Of a DNA stretch of 64,000 nucleotides, positions 37,430 through 47,849 are shown piece after piece. The translations under genes and the position numbers were made by a program. The notes under the pieces are model-generated. The model saw only the letters and a list, made by a program, of their open reading frames with translations. It searched no databases and had not been told where the DNA came from. Location: assembly GCF_028765575.1 (NCBI RefSeq), contig NZ_JARACO010000016.1, forward strand, positions 1 to 64,000. Direction: 5' to 3'. Source of the stretch: Aliivibrio sp. S3MY1 (lineage in GTDB: Bacteria > Pseudomonadota > Gammaproteobacteria > Enterobacterales > Vibrionaceae). The first letter of the stretch is position 1; the number at the start of each line of letters is the position of its first letter.

Positions 37430-38224
37430 TTATTTCCATTGTTGTAAGAATGTATTAAGTACATGTGTAAAGCGTTCGGGCTGTTCCACATGTACGTTAT
37501 GCCCTGCCTGAGCAATGATTTGATACGTTAATTGACTTTGCTCAGCCAAGTATTGAAATTTGTTATCTGCTTCGCCGCAAATATAAAGCATAGGAATGGT
37601 GCTACGATGTAAGGCTTCAAGCAAATATGGTTGCTTAGCCAGTGAGGTAGCTCTCAACATCATCCCAATTGACTTACCAAGATTATCACTTCTTTTTACC
37701 ACTAAATCTTGTCTTTGCTCAGGATTTAGTGAAGAAAATACCGGTTGTTGATACCAAGTGTCTAAAACATCGACAATCGGTTGTTGTTCAAATCGCTCAG
37801 CCCAAGCTATATCGTTTTTTAATCGAGCTTGTTTCTCTTTTGCGCAAGGCAACCCTAAATTACCACCTTCAATACACAGGCCACGTAACACAATATTTTC
37901 TGGTAATTTAAAGCAAGCATTTAGGTACATGGCTATTCGGGCACCTAAAGAGTAACCCACAAAAATAAATTCTTGATAAGGGCTGCTTTCAAGTTGCTCG
38001 ACTATCAAGCGACAAGTTTGATCAAAACCATGACTTTCTGACACATTAATTAAGCGACTATGACCATGACCAGGAAGATCGATTAATAACACCGGATGAG
38101 TTTTCACGATCGCTGACGCTATTTTTTCCCAATCACCTATTGAGCCTAATAGTCCGTGTAAAAATACCACGCAAGGTTGTGCGGTATTTTCTTTAGGCTC
38201 AATGCATTTAGAATAAAGTGGCAT
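37430..38224 (-). CDS. menH: SHCHC synthase MenH
   Basis: MenH, an alpha/beta hydrolase, removes pyruvate from SEPHCHC to give SHCHC. The 264 residues carry the oxyanion loop [10 protein letters not shown], nucleophile serine in [13 protein letters not shown] and catalytic histidine in [13 protein letters not shown]. It overlaps menD by 17 bp and is followed by menB after 5 bp, the usual menF-D-H-B order. Confidence 0.94.
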   Translation of the reverse strand: MPLYSKCIEPKENTAQPCVVFLHGLLGSIGDWEKIASAIVKTHPVLLIDLPGHGHSRLINVSESHGFDQTCRLIVEQLESSPYQEFIFVGYSLGARIAMYLNACFKLPENIVLRGLCIEGGNLGLPCAKEKQARLKNDIAWAERFEQQPIVDVLDTWYQQPVFSSLNPEQRQDLVVKRSDNLGKSIGMMLRATSLAKQPYLLEALHRSTIPMLYICGEADNKFQYLAEQSQLTYQIIAQAGHNVHVEQPERFTHVLNTFLQQWK

Positions 38225-39941
38225 GTTGGATTGTTTGGAATAAACGCGTTAATTCTTCACCGGCTTGCCCTGCGGGGGTGTTAATTTCCACTAAATGAAC
38301 CCCCTGCTGTAGACCCTCATTAATTATCGACATCGCACAACTTAATGTTTCAGGCCTATGATAGGCCAAACCAAACATCGCAGCGGCATGACTAAACTCT
38401 AGCTGATGAGGCATACGGTAGAAATCATCTTTTTTCTTTTCATCAACAGGCAGTAAATCAAAAATACCCCCACCATCATTATTGATGACCACGATAACGA
38501 CAGGTTGAGTCGCTTGCTTTAGTAATGCTAATGAATTCAAGTCATAAAGCAGAGATGTGTCTCCGACTATAGTCAATAATGGATTTTGATTTGCTCGTTG
38601 AACACCCACCGCGGTTGCGATTAATCCATCAATGCCTGAAGCACCACGATTGGTATAGCAGTGTTGTTGATTTAGCTCTCCAACCATATCTAACAAGCGC
38701 ACAATTAAGCTATTACCTATAAACCAATCACACGATTCAGCCTTCTGGCCTATGGTAAGCGCAAAGCTTAATTCTGATAGTGTTTCGCTGTGGCATGCCA
38801 TAGAGCGAGCCAATGCCAATGCATTAAGAGAGGCCACCTTTAAAGACTCACTCCACAATAGAGAAGGTGCGTGATCAAAGAAGCAATCTCGCTCGGTTAA
38901 GCTTTCAGTATGAGTCTGGCACCATGCTGTAATATCTGCACGATAGCGAACATGAGAATGGCAACGGGCATCAAGTAGTTCAAAGTGTGGGTCAACCAAG
39001 TAGTAATCTTGTTGATATTTATCTAGCCATGCACTTAAGCGTTTAGACACGAGACGTGCACCAAACTGAAGTACACACTCAATATCGGCAAGTAATTCAA
39101 TACAGGCTGTATTCTGTAACCATAAATCGTAATGCGCCCATGATGAGTAATAACCTGATTGTGGATCAGCCAACACTGGCCATCCTAATTCTTGCGCTAA
39201 TTTCGCTGCGATTTGCGCCTCTTCTAACGTAACGTTACCGATAATCACAATGCCTTTCTTCTGGGCTGTTTTCATCCATTGAGGTGATACGGTCACAACT
39301 GAAGAATAACGAGATTGTTGAATATAGGTTGAGAATGCGTCTTTCCATTCTTGAATAGGCACAAGATAATCTCGCACAAGATCATTATCTTTGTTGCCAT
39401 AAAATGGCTCTGGAAAAGGACAGTTAATATGAATAGCTCCACCCTGCTCTTGCTGAGCAAAGCAAGCTTGATCTAATCGACTTAATAACCACTGGGCTGA
39501 AATATTAATGCTTGGGGATGGCAGTAGAAGAGAGTGACAAACATGAGATGAGAATATGCCTTGCTGATTAATCGCTTGATTTGCACCACAGTTAATCAAT
39601 TCAATGGGACGATCTGCTGTAAGCAATATTAACTTCTCTTTGGTTAACCCTGATTCAGCAACCGCAGGCAACAAATTAGCAACTGCCGTTCCTGATGTCA
39701 CTATCACCGCAACGGATTCTTTTGATGCTTTAGCAATACCAAGAGCAAGAAAACCCAAGCCCCGCTCATCAAAATGAGTATGGATCGATAAATGTTGATG
39801 CTCTGAAGCCGCAAGCGTTAATGGCGTTGAGCGCGATCCCGGAGCAATACAAACATGCTTCACTCCATTTCGAACTAACTCTTCAATAATTAACTCAGCC
39901 CAAACTTGGTTTAACATTACTTGCTGCTCTGGTTGCATCAT
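38208..39941 (-). CDS. menD: SEPHCHC synthase MenD
   Basis: MenD is a thiamine-diphosphate enzyme that joins isochorismate and 2-oxoglutarate in the first committed step of menaquinone synthesis. The 577-residue protein starts MMQPEQQVMLNQVWAELIIE. It has VKHVCIAPGSRSTPLTLAA and the ThDP/Mg region IVGDTSLLYDLNSL. I chose the ATG at 39941 because it overlaps the menF stop by 4 nt (ATGA), a typical coupling; a longer reading to 40034 would run far into menF. It overlaps menH by 17 bp at its end. Confidence 0.95.
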   Translation of the reverse strand: MMQPEQQVMLNQVWAELIIEELVRNGVKHVCIAPGSRSTPLTLAASEHQHLSIHTHFDERGLGFLALGIAKASKESVAVIVTSGTAVANLLPAVAESGLTKEKLILLTADRPIELINCGANQAINQQGIFSSHVCHSLLLPSPSINISAQWLLSRLDQACFAQQEQGGAIHINCPFPEPFYGNKDNDLVRDYLVPIQEWKDAFSTYIQQSRYSSVVTVSPQWMKTAQKKGIVIIGNVTLEEAQIAAKLAQELGWPVLADPQSGYYSSWAHYDLWLQNTACIELLADIECVLQFGARLVSKRLSAWLDKYQQDYYLVDPHFELLDARCHSHVRYRADITAWCQTHTESLTERDCFFDHAPSLLWSESLKVASLNALALARSMACHSETLSELSFALTIGQKAESCDWFIGNSLIVRLLDMVGELNQQHCYTNRGASGIDGLIATAVGVQRANQNPLLTIVGDTSLLYDLNSLALLKQATQPVVIVVINNDGGGIFDLLPVDEKKKDDFYRMPHQLEFSHAAAMFGLAYHRPETLSCAMSIINEGLQQGVHLVEINTPAGQAGEELTRLFQTIQHATLF

Positions 39942-41260
39942 GCGACTTGCGACTCCTTGATCTCTACATTCACGGTAGGATCCGATTCTAATAAGGTACA
40001 CAGAGTTGAGGTTTTTTTGTCTAACTCTTCCCATTCACTGCTTGGTTCAGAGCCAGGTACAATCCCTGCCCCTGCAAATAGGTGCAATTTATTACCCATA
40101 ACTAATGCGCTACGAATAGCGACACAAAATTCGCTACGCTGCTGACTTAAAAAACCGATAGCGCCACTATACCAACCACGGGCAAACGGTTCATTGTCGA
40201 TAATAAAATCCAACGCCGACATACGAGGTAAACCTGCAATGGCTGCGGTTGGTTGTAAATTATCTAATAATTGTGAATCATTGCAATCTGAATTTATTTC
40301 AGCTGAAATTGGACGTTTCAAGTGTTGAACTTTACGTAACTTCACGAGTTCTGAGCTTTCCGCTACCGTCATTGATAAGCTAAATTTAGATAAGCGATTG
40401 ATAATATCATCGACGACAAGACGGTTTTCATATTGATTTTTCTTATCTGCAATAAGCCAAGAAGCGAGTTGGTTATCTTCTTCTTCATCATGACCACGGC
40501 CAATGGTTCCTGCTAAAGCCTCTGTTTTTAAAGCATAACCATTACGTACATACAAACGCTCTGGTGTTGAACCAATAAAACAGTGTTCACTATCTAACGC
40601 CATCATAAAATGAAAGCTATGGCTGTTAGCTTTACGACTCGATTTTAAAAATTGAGCAGACGATAAGTCTTGATCAAGCGTTAATGTCGTTTTACGCGCA
40701 AGAACCACTTTCTCAAACTGCTTGTTTGAAATAGCGATCAACGCTTTATTGACCATATTGGTCCAATCGGCTTTTTCTGGCGTGTTAATGCGTTGAGTCA
40801 CTCGACAATGTAATTCTGATAATGACGAAAAATGCTCGACAAGTTTACCTAGTGTAGATAGCAGGCGAGAATTATCGTCTGATAGATTCACCATGATCTG
40901 CCAAGAGGAGGCTAAACGGCTGATTTCTACTTGCGGTAAAAAGAAAAAAGACGACATACAACGTCGATTACGTTCGGTGCGGCCATCAAAAGAGCGTCCC
41001 CCCCAGATACGTTGCTGCGGTGCTAACACTTTTTGTGCAGCACTTGGGTCAGTAAAAGTCTTCACTTGCCCCACAACCGCGACTTCTTCTTGGCTATCTC
41101 GAGACTGCCAATAAAACTTAGGGTATACCGGCTGAGCTTCTAGCCAGTCAATCAGTTGGTCACCAATAGACCAATCCAATTCAAGGCAAATAGTATGGGA
41201 TGTCGTTGCCTGCATAATTTGATGACGAATCGATTCAATGGCATTTTGAAAAGTGGACAA
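39938..41260 (-). CDS. menF: Menaquinone-specific isochorismate synthase MenF
   Basis: MenF isomerises chorismate to isochorismate and feeds MenD. The 440 residues show the chorismate-utilising fold, with KVVLARKTTLTLD, the GTIGRGHDEEED loop, VRKVQHLKRPI-like VKLRKVQHLKRPI, and the C-terminal FCVAIRSALV ... GAGIVPGSEPSSEWEELDKK. It is the first gene of the six-gene men cluster, so the promoter should lie in the 380-bp region upstream. Confidence 0.95.
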   Translation of the reverse strand: MSTFQNAIESIRHQIMQATTSHTICLELDWSIGDQLIDWLEAQPVYPKFYWQSRDSQEEVAVVGQVKTFTDPSAAQKVLAPQQRIWGGRSFDGRTERNRRCMSSFFFLPQVEISRLASSWQIMVNLSDDNSRLLSTLGKLVEHFSSLSELHCRVTQRINTPEKADWTNMVNKALIAISNKQFEKVVLARKTTLTLDQDLSSAQFLKSSRKANSHSFHFMMALDSEHCFIGSTPERLYVRNGYALKTEALAGTIGRGHDEEEDNQLASWLIADKKNQYENRLVVDDIINRLSKFSLSMTVAESSELVKLRKVQHLKRPISAEINSDCNDSQLLDNLQPTAAIAGLPRMSALDFIIDNEPFARGWYSGAIGFLSQQRSEFCVAIRSALVMGNKLHLFAGAGIVPGSEPSSEWEELDKKTSTLCTLLESDPTVNVEIKESQVA

Positions 41261-41642
41261 ATTAACCTCTCTTGATCGTTTTCAGCCATCATGGCAACCG
41301 TATTGCACAAGCGGAATTGCTTGCTATTTCCTTGTATGAATTAGTTATTCTAGCAAAAGGTTTGAAAATAAAAAATAATTCACATCAATTGTATGTCTAA
41401 AAAATAAAACTATTATCAAATTTTGCTTATTTATGTAAATCTAAAACAATATGAACGTCCCTTTATTGCACAGATATTAGCCAACACGGTTCATTTCCAA
41501 CATAAATGGAAAAAGTCTCTTTATCAGTAGTAAATATTGCCGATGCGAATTTTGCGTGATTATTTTCTAAAAATTGTTTCTCAGTCCCCTAGAAATAGTG
41601 TAATTTGATTCTATAACGTATTTTTTTCATCAGGGTTTCACC
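41261..41642. other. Divergent intergenic region menF / alaA
   Basis: The 382 bp hold no gene that I can support. They should carry the men operon promoter (minus) and the alaA promoter (plus). The stretch around 41380 (TTCACATCAATTG) could be a weak FNR/CRP-type half-site. An AGGG ribosome-binding element precedes the alaA ATG. Confidence 0.4.
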
Positions 41643-42857
41643 ATGCAAAATATTGGAATGTCATCAAAACTTAGCAGTGTATGCTACGACATCCGCGGTC
41701 CAGTTCTTAAACATGCTAAAAGAATGGAAGAAGAAGGTCACAAAATTCTTAAACTAAACATTGGGAATCCCGCCCCATTTGGCTTTGACGCCCCTGATGA
41801 AATCCTAGTTGATGTGATTAAAAACCTGCCAACGTCGCAAGGTTACTGTGATTCAAAAGGTATCTACTCTGCTCGTAAAGCGGTAGTTCAGCATTATCAA
41901 CGTCGTGGTCTATTGGATTTAGATGTAGAAGATGTCTACATCGGTAATGGGGCTTCAGAGCTTATCGTAATGGCAATGCAGGCATTATTGAATAATGGTG
42001 ACGAAATGCTAGTGCCTGCACCTGACTATCCATTATGGACGGCATCAGTGGCTCTTTCTGGTGGTAAACCCGTTCATTATCTATGTGATGAAGGTGCAGA
42101 TTGGTATCCAGATCTTGATGACATTAAAAAGAAGATCACCCCTAATACTAAAGGTATTGTACTAATCAACCCGAATAACCCAACGGGTGCGGTGTATAGT
42201 CGTGATTTCTTACTACAAGTCGTTGAGATTGCGCGTCAAAATAACCTAATCATCTTTGCTGATGAAATTTATGACAAAGTACTTTATGACGGTGCTGTTC
42301 ATACAACATTAGCAACACTGGCACCTGATCTTTTAACGGTGACGTTTAACGGTCTATCAAAAGCGTACCGTGTGTGTGGTTTCCGTGGTGGCTGGATGTT
42401 CTTGAATGGTCCTAAAGATCACGCTCAAGGCTATATTGCTGGTTTAGATATGCTGGCTTCAATGCGTTTGTGTGCCAACGTGCCAATGCAACACGCGATT
42501 CAAACTGCGCTAGGTGGTTATCAAAGCATTAATGAGCTTCTGCTTCCGGGTGGTCGTTTGTTAGAGCAACGTGATAAAGCGTATGACTTAATCACTCAAA
42601 TCCCTGGCGTAAGTTGTGTGAAACCAAAAGGGGCAATGTACTTGTTCCCTAAACTTGATCCTAAGATGTACAAGATTAAAGATGATCAGAAGTTTGTTCT
42701 AGATTTCTTAATCAAAGAAAAAGTACTGTTAGTTCAAGGTACTGGCTTTAACTGGCCAAAACCCGATCACTTCCGCATCGTAACACTGCCTCGTGTTGAC
42801 GATTTAGAAACGGCAATTGGTCGTCTAGAGCGCTTCTTACATACTTATAAGCAGTAA
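41643..42857 (+). CDS. alaA: Alanine transaminase AlaA (glutamate-pyruvate aminotransferase)
   Basis: AlaA forms alanine from pyruvate and glutamate. The 404-residue fold-type I PLP enzyme starts MQNIGMSSKLSSVCYDIRGP. The substrate region is KLNIGNPAPFGFDAPDEI, the PLP lysine lies in NGLSKAYRVCGFRGGW, and a carboxylate-binding arginine in FRIVTLPR near the end. The full length matches E. coli AlaA (YfbQ). It is monocistronic with a clear terminator. Confidence 0.94.
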   Translation: MQNIGMSSKLSSVCYDIRGPVLKHAKRMEEEGHKILKLNIGNPAPFGFDAPDEILVDVIKNLPTSQGYCDSKGIYSARKAVVQHYQRRGLLDLDVEDVYIGNGASELIVMAMQALLNNGDEMLVPAPDYPLWTASVALSGGKPVHYLCDEGADWYPDLDDIKKKITPNTKGIVLINPNNPTGAVYSRDFLLQVVEIARQNNLIIFADEIYDKVLYDGAVHTTLATLAPDLLTVTFNGLSKAYRVCGFRGGWMFLNGPKDHAQGYIAGLDMLASMRLCANVPMQHAIQTALGGYQSINELLLPGGRLLEQRDKAYDLITQIPGVSCVKPKGAMYLFPKLDPKMYKIKDDQKFVLDFLIKEKVLLVQGTGFNWPKPDHFRIVTLPRVDDLETAIGRLERFLHTYKQ

Positions 42858-42897
42858 TTGCTCTAATATCAATCACGCGAATATAAAATGAAAAACA

Positions 42898-42924
42898 AAG
42901 CCTGCTTAATTTGCAGGCTTTTTA
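42898..42924 (+). terminator. Terminator after alaA
   Basis: The stem AAGCCTGC / GCAGGCTT has a 7-nt loop and is followed by TTTATATT; the sequence continues into the convergent regulator gene. Confidence 0.82.
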
Positions 42925-42950
42925 TATTAAGAGTATCTAATATTATAACG

Positions 42951-43835
42951 TCAAGTAACACACCCTTTAGGCGTCATATTAAAATGGCGTTTAAACTCTC
43001 GGCTAAATTGTGATGTACTGGTATAGCCTACAGAATGAGCAGCATCATTAACACGTCGACCTTCTAGCTGGATCAACTCTTTGGCTTTATTCAAACGCAC
43101 TTTTTTCAAATACTGCAGTGGCGACTCTAACGTGACTTTACGAAACGCCGAATGAAACGCTGACACACTCATATTGGCTTCTTCGGCTAATTTTTGTACG
43201 GTTAATCCATCCGCATACGATCGGTGCATTTTATTCATCGCTTTAGCGACTCTCGCATATTGCCCATCATGGTGCGCTAAATTAAATAATACATGCCCTT
43301 CACTCCCAGTAAGAACTCGATATACAATTTCATGTAATAAGGATTCACCGAGTAACTTTGTATCAAGATCACTATGTAATGCCAACATTAAACGCTTGCA
43401 ACTATCAAGCATGTCATTAGCCATTTTTACTGATGTAAGACCAAAGCCATCTTGATTTGATTTTACCGGCGATTGAAAATTAGCGGCCTCAAGCTCATTA
43501 ACTAGACGGTGAAGTAAGGTTGGATCAACATTAATCGTCAAACCTAATAATGGAGCATCATCTTCAGGAAAAGCTTCACACTCTAATGGCATGGGAACAC
43601 CAACAACCAGATAATCATCAGGTCCATAATGAACGGGCTGATTACCAATATGAATGTGTTTATGCCCTTTTCCCATCACAATAATGCCCGATTGATAAAC
43701 AAACGGCTGTCGTTGATTTCCTTTACTGCTACGATAAAACCACACATTAGGTATTGCTGTTTCTCTAATTCCTTCCAGATCATTAAAGCCATAACGATCG
43801 GCATAGCTTTGCATTAAATCACCCAAAGAATTCAT
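42951..43835 (-). CDS. AraC-family regulator, YqhC-like
   Basis: The 294-residue protein has an AraC_N-type ligand domain (residues about 25-180, with YQSGIIVMGKGHKHIHIGNQ) and two helix-turn-helix units at the C-terminus (GLTVQKLAEEANMSVSAFHS and VNDAAHSVGYTSTSQFSREF). It lies divergently from a YqhD-type alcohol dehydrogenase gene, 195 bp away. This is the arrangement of E. coli yqhC-yqhD, where YqhC activates yqhD in response to aldehydes. The same role here is inferred from synteny. Confidence 0.88.
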   Translation of the reverse strand: MNSLGDLMQSYADRYGFNDLEGIRETAIPNVWFYRSSKGNQRQPFVYQSGIIVMGKGHKHIHIGNQPVHYGPDDYLVVGVPMPLECEAFPEDDAPLLGLTINVDPTLLHRLVNELEAANFQSPVKSNQDGFGLTSVKMANDMLDSCKRLMLALHSDLDTKLLGESLLHEIVYRVLTGSEGHVLFNLAHHDGQYARVAKAMNKMHRSYADGLTVQKLAEEANMSVSAFHSAFRKVTLESPLQYLKKVRLNKAKELIQLEGRRVNDAAHSVGYTSTSQFSREFKRHFNMTPKGCVT

Positions 43836-44030
43836 CAGCGTTCCTTTATCTAATCAAGATCACATCTATTAGTTTCTTTTTTGAAAATACAGCCAATTGT
43901 AGAAATAGGCAATAAAAATCCATAAATCCACCTTACTAAAGCAACAATTGAATACTAATATGCACTTATTGAAACAATAAATTCTGTATTAAACAGAATG
44001 TTCACCTTTTGGAATAAATGAGGTATAGCA
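43836..44030. promoter_or_regulatory. Divergent control region of the yqhC-like and yqhD genes
   Basis: This 195-bp, AT-rich region between two divergent genes should hold the yqhD promoter and the regulator's binding sites. The yqhD start has GAGGTATAGCA upstream. I did not identify a repeated operator with confidence. Confidence 0.5.
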
Positions 44031-45179
44031 ATGAAATTCTCTTACGTTAACCCTACACAAATCCATTTTGGCCAAGGTCAAATTGCAGCAATCGCTACAT
44101 CAATCCCACAGGACCAAAAAGTATTAGTCATTTATGGCGGTGGTTCAATTAAAACAAATGGTGTTTATGACCAAGTGGTTGCAGCACTTTCTGACCATTC
44201 TTGGATTGAGTTTTCAGGCGTTGAGCCAAACCCAACGGTAGAGACATTGGACAAAGCAGTTGCTATCGTTAAAGCAGAAAATGTAGATTATATTCTTGCT
44301 GTGGGTGGTGGTTCTGTTATTGATGGATCTAAGTACGTTGCTGCAGCAGCAAAATATGACGGCAACGGTTGGGATATCCTACTTGGTCAGCACACAGTGA
44401 CAGAAGCTGTGCCATTGGGCGCGATTTTAACACTACCTGCGACAGGCTCTGAGTCTAACTCTGGTGCGGTAATTACTCAAAAATCGACACAAACTAAAAT
44501 GGCATTTATGTCATCTTATGTTCAACCTAAGTTTGCAGTTCTTGATCCGGATTCAATGAAAACATTGCCTGAACGTCAACTGATTAATGGTTTAGTTGAT
44601 GCTTGGGTTCATACTTGCGAGCAGTACTTAACAACGCCTGTAGGTGCGATGGTACAAGATGGCTATGCTGAGACACTACTGCGTAATTTATTAACGCTTG
44701 GTGCTCAATACGACAATCGTGACAATAATGAGTGGCGCTCAAACCTAATGTGGACAGCCAACCAAGCATTAAATGGCTTAATTGGTCTTGGTGTTCCTCA
44801 AGATTGGGCTACACATATGCTTGGCCACGAACTAACTGCGCTTTATCATGTCGATCACGCTCGTTCTTTATCTATCATTCAGCCATCTTTACTTCGTAAT
44901 CAAATCGAAGCAAAACGCGCTAAACTAGAACAAATGGGTAAAAACGTCTTTGGTTTAGACGCTTCTGATGATTTAGCAGAGCGCACAATCATTGAAATCG
45001 AAAACTTCTACCATAGCCTGAACTCTCCAACAGAGTTAACTGAGCACGGTGATGATAAAGCAGCAGCCATTGATGCGATCATCAAACAACTTGAAGCTCA
45101 TGGAATGGTTGCTCTAGGTGAACATCAAGCGATTACTCTTGAAGTATCTCGTGAAATCCTAGAAGACGCGGTGAAGTAA
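44031..45179 (+). CDS. yqhD: Iron/zinc alcohol dehydrogenase YqhD (NADPH-dependent aldehyde reductase)
   Basis: This enzyme reduces toxic aldehydes to alcohols with NADPH. The 382-residue group III alcohol dehydrogenase begins MKFSYVNPTQIHFGQGQIAA. The nucleotide-binding GGGSVIDGSKYVAAA is present, and the metal-ligand histidines lie in WATHMLGHELTALYHVDHAR. The substrate and cofactor of the E. coli homologue are known; this one is inferred to be the same. It is divergent from the AraC-type regulator. Confidence 0.94.
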   Translation: MKFSYVNPTQIHFGQGQIAAIATSIPQDQKVLVIYGGGSIKTNGVYDQVVAALSDHSWIEFSGVEPNPTVETLDKAVAIVKAENVDYILAVGGGSVIDGSKYVAAAAKYDGNGWDILLGQHTVTEAVPLGAILTLPATGSESNSGAVITQKSTQTKMAFMSSYVQPKFAVLDPDSMKTLPERQLINGLVDAWVHTCEQYLTTPVGAMVQDGYAETLLRNLLTLGAQYDNRDNNEWRSNLMWTANQALNGLIGLGVPQDWATHMLGHELTALYHVDHARSLSIIQPSLLRNQIEAKRAKLEQMGKNVFGLDASDDLAERTIIEIENFYHSLNSPTELTEHGDDKAAAIDAIIKQLEAHGMVALGEHQAITLEVSREILEDAVK

Positions 45180-45210
45180 TATCTCTTCTTTATAAAAAAA
45201 GATACTAAAT

Positions 45211-45260
45211 AAAAAGCCGATTCAGCATAACAGTGATGTTTTCTGAATCGGCTTTTTTTA
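45211..45260. terminator. Bidirectional terminator yqhD / EamA transporter
   Basis: The long stem AAAAGCCGATTCAG / CTGAATCGGCTTTT has an AT-rich loop and is flanked by A- and T-runs between convergent genes. Confidence 0.88.
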
Positions 45261-45288
45261 TTCTTAATGGACTTAAATGGTTGCTAGA

Positions 45289-46173
45289 TTACTTAATTAC
45301 AAGCTTCTTTCTTCGCTCCCACTGCGTTATAAAGGCAACAGAAGCAATGATGATTGCAGCTCCTAACCACAGTCGTCCTGGTGGTGCCCAACCAAAGACT
45401 ACCCAACCAGCTAATACATTCAAGGGTAATTTAGCATGATCAAACGGCTGCACAAACGACGCATCAGCAACAGCGTATGCTTTTACGATAGCCCATTGAG
45501 CCAATGCCGTCATTACACCTGCACCAAATAGTAATAGCCACACATTCATGCCACTTGGTGTTTGCCAATCTGGTAGCGCCAACAAGATATTAAATGGTGT
45601 GATAAGAACCAGAAGATAAACCACCATGGTTGATGGTGAATCATGTGCCGACATTTTCTTCACCATTAGTGAATAACACGCCCAAAAGAACGCCGCACCA
45701 ACAGGTAATAATGTGGCCCATGTAAAGCTATCAGCCCATGGTTCAAGAATGATCATCGCCCCGACAAAACCAGCCAATGTTGCACACCAACGAGCCGCAC
45801 CCACTTTCTCTTTTAAAAATAAACCAGAGCCAATAGTCGCAAATAAAGGAGAGGTCATTAACAGTGCGATGCCTTGCCAAATCGGAACAGGGTAAGCTAA
45901 TGCCCACAACCAAAGTTGGATACCAATTACGGATAAAAATACACGCAACGCATGCATGCCAAAATGTTCCGTTCGAAGAGAATTACGCAGCCCTAACGTG
46001 CGTAAATAAGGCAAGATGACGATCAACGCAATCCCATATTGAACTAAAGCAACCATCGTTGATGGAAGACCAAAATTCATACTGACGTATTGAGCAATAC
46101 TGTTAACAATCGCAAAGGCAAGACCTGCGGTTAACATCCAAGAAGCGCCTTGGACTGGTTGATGCTGAGACAT
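45289..46173 (-). CDS. EamA/DMT-family transporter
   Basis: The 294-residue integral membrane protein contains about ten hydrophobic helices forming two EamA repeats (residues about 10-135 and 145-285). It is a drug/metabolite transporter, probably exporting a small metabolite; the substrate is unknown. I chose the ATG at 46173 (MSQHQPVQGASW) over a TTG at 46182. It is a single gene, convergent with yqhD and sharing its terminator. Confidence 0.88.
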   Translation of the reverse strand: MSQHQPVQGASWMLTAGLAFAIVNSIAQYVSMNFGLPSTMVALVQYGIALIVILPYLRTLGLRNSLRTEHFGMHALRVFLSVIGIQLWLWALAYPVPIWQGIALLMTSPLFATIGSGLFLKEKVGAARWCATLAGFVGAMIILEPWADSFTWATLLPVGAAFFWACYSLMVKKMSAHDSPSTMVVYLLVLITPFNILLALPDWQTPSGMNVWLLLFGAGVMTALAQWAIVKAYAVADASFVQPFDHAKLPLNVLAGWVVFGWAPPGRLWLGAAIIIASVAFITQWERRKKLVIK

Positions 46174-46281
46174 AAAGAGCAATTCACATTAAAAAAGGGA
46201 AACAAATCATACGACTGTTCCCCCCTTTTGCCAACCGATAAGCCCTAACAATCACATATAAACAGAGCTTATTAGTTATGA

Positions 46282-47679
46282 TTAGCTCATAAACTTACGA
46301 CTTAGAATTTTTAGCATCCATTTTTTGTGTTTTAGCAGCAATCTTGCTCTTGGTAACCAATGTGGTGTATTCAATATGGTTTTAGCATGAGAGAAGGTTT
46401 GAAAGCCTTCAATGCCATGGTAACGCCCTATACCTGAATCGCCGATGCCTCCAAAAGGGGCATCATCGGCAGCCACATGCATTATGGTGTCATTAACGGC
46501 TAAGCCACCACTGTGTGTTTTCTGACTAATGTCTTTAACCAACTGTTTATCTAATGACATCACATATAATGCTAATGGGCGCGGACGTGCCTGAATATAA
46601 CTCAAGGCTTCTTCTATATCGTCATAGCCCATAATTGGCAATATCGGCCCAAAAATTTCTTCTTGCATCACTCGCATATCGTCAGTTACGTTCGTGAGTA
46701 AACGCGGTAAGAATGAACGTCCGTCTATTTTCTCAACATCGCCAATCGCCGTAATTATGGCTCCCTTCTCTTGGGCATCATCGAGGTAGCTATTTAAACG
46801 ATCATATTGAGTTTGATTTATAATATGGCTGTATTCTCGTCGTCCTTTTTTCTTAGGAAAAGCCTGTAAAAATCGACGAGAATAAAGCGAGATAAAGTCA
46901 TCTACTCGCTTTTTAGGAACAAAGACATAATCAGGCGCAACACAAATTTGGCCCGCATTCATCGACTTGCCAAGCATAATCGCATCTACCGCTGAAGTTA
47001 AATTGGCATCTTCTGCGATGATCACTGGCGATTTACCACCTAGCTCAAGAGTCACTGGTGTCAGATTTTTAGCCGCGGCACTAGCGACTAGCTTACCGAC
47101 TTGAGTTGAGCCAGTGAATAATAGATGGTTAAAAGGCAATTGCGAGAACTCTGCCGCGACACAACCTTCCCCTTCTATAAGGCAAACATGCTCAGAGAGA
47201 TCCGAAAATACACGACGAAGGATTTGATTTGTTTCAGGGGAGTGTTCACTCAACTTCACCATGACACGGTTTCCCGCAGCTATCGCTGTCACAATTGGAG
47301 CAATACTTAAATATATCGGAAAGTTCCACGGAACAATCACACCCACCACGCCTAGCGGTTGATAACACACCGACACCTTAGAGGGAGAAAGCAGCAAGCC
47401 TGCATGACGTTTTTTTATTTTCAGCCATTTAGGTAGTTGCTTACGCGTATAATTGATATGTTGAATAGAAGGCATTAAATCACAAATGGTGGAATCAAAA
47501 TGGCTTCGAAAACCATAATCATTTTCTAATGCAGATACCAAAGCGCCTTTTTCAGTTAAAAGTGCCGTTTTTAACCTGTTCAATAACGCTAGTCGCTCAT
47601 CTTTTGAAGGATAAGGCGAGGCTTGATAGGTTTGTTGCAGCAGTTCAAATTCATCCGATAAATTAACGACACTACTCAT
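46282..47679 (-). CDS. Aldehyde dehydrogenase, coniferyl-aldehyde-dehydrogenase-like
   Basis: The 465-residue NAD(P)-dependent aldehyde dehydrogenase has GVVGVIVPWNFPIYLSI, FTGSTQVGKLVASAAA, the catalytic Glu region TLELGGKSPVIIAEDANL and the catalytic cysteine in MNAGQICVAPDYV. The class lacking an N-terminal extension and ending with a hydrophobic basic tail (LLLKHKKWMLKILSRKF) is usually called coniferyl aldehyde dehydrogenase; the true substrate may be a fatty aldehyde. I chose the ATG at 47679; an upstream start at 47724 adds 15 residues. It is divergent from the dGTPase gene. Confidence 0.87.
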   Translation of the reverse strand: MSSVVNLSDEFELLQQTYQASPYPSKDERLALLNRLKTALLTEKGALVSALENDYGFRSHFDSTICDLMPSIQHINYTRKQLPKWLKIKKRHAGLLLSPSKVSVCYQPLGVVGVIVPWNFPIYLSIAPIVTAIAAGNRVMVKLSEHSPETNQILRRVFSDLSEHVCLIEGEGCVAAEFSQLPFNHLLFTGSTQVGKLVASAAAKNLTPVTLELGGKSPVIIAEDANLTSAVDAIMLGKSMNAGQICVAPDYVFVPKKRVDDFISLYSRRFLQAFPKKKGRREYSHIINQTQYDRLNSYLDDAQEKGAIITAIGDVEKIDGRSFLPRLLTNVTDDMRVMQEEIFGPILPIMGYDDIEEALSYIQARPRPLALYVMSLDKQLVKDISQKTHSGGLAVNDTIMHVAADDAPFGGIGDSGIGRYHGIEGFQTFSHAKTILNTPHWLPRARLLLKHKKWMLKILSRKFMS

Positions 47680-47849
47680 GAGTTTATTCCATTCAACAAA
47701 GTGAACGTTAGTATAACAACCCATCTTAATGAACTAAATAACTCTAATTTAAGCGTGTGTTCTTGCTCTCTTTTTTAAATAACTCATTGATCTTTTTGTA
47801 ACAAAGCTGTAATGATATATCAGTAGCAATAACTTCGAGAACAACAATA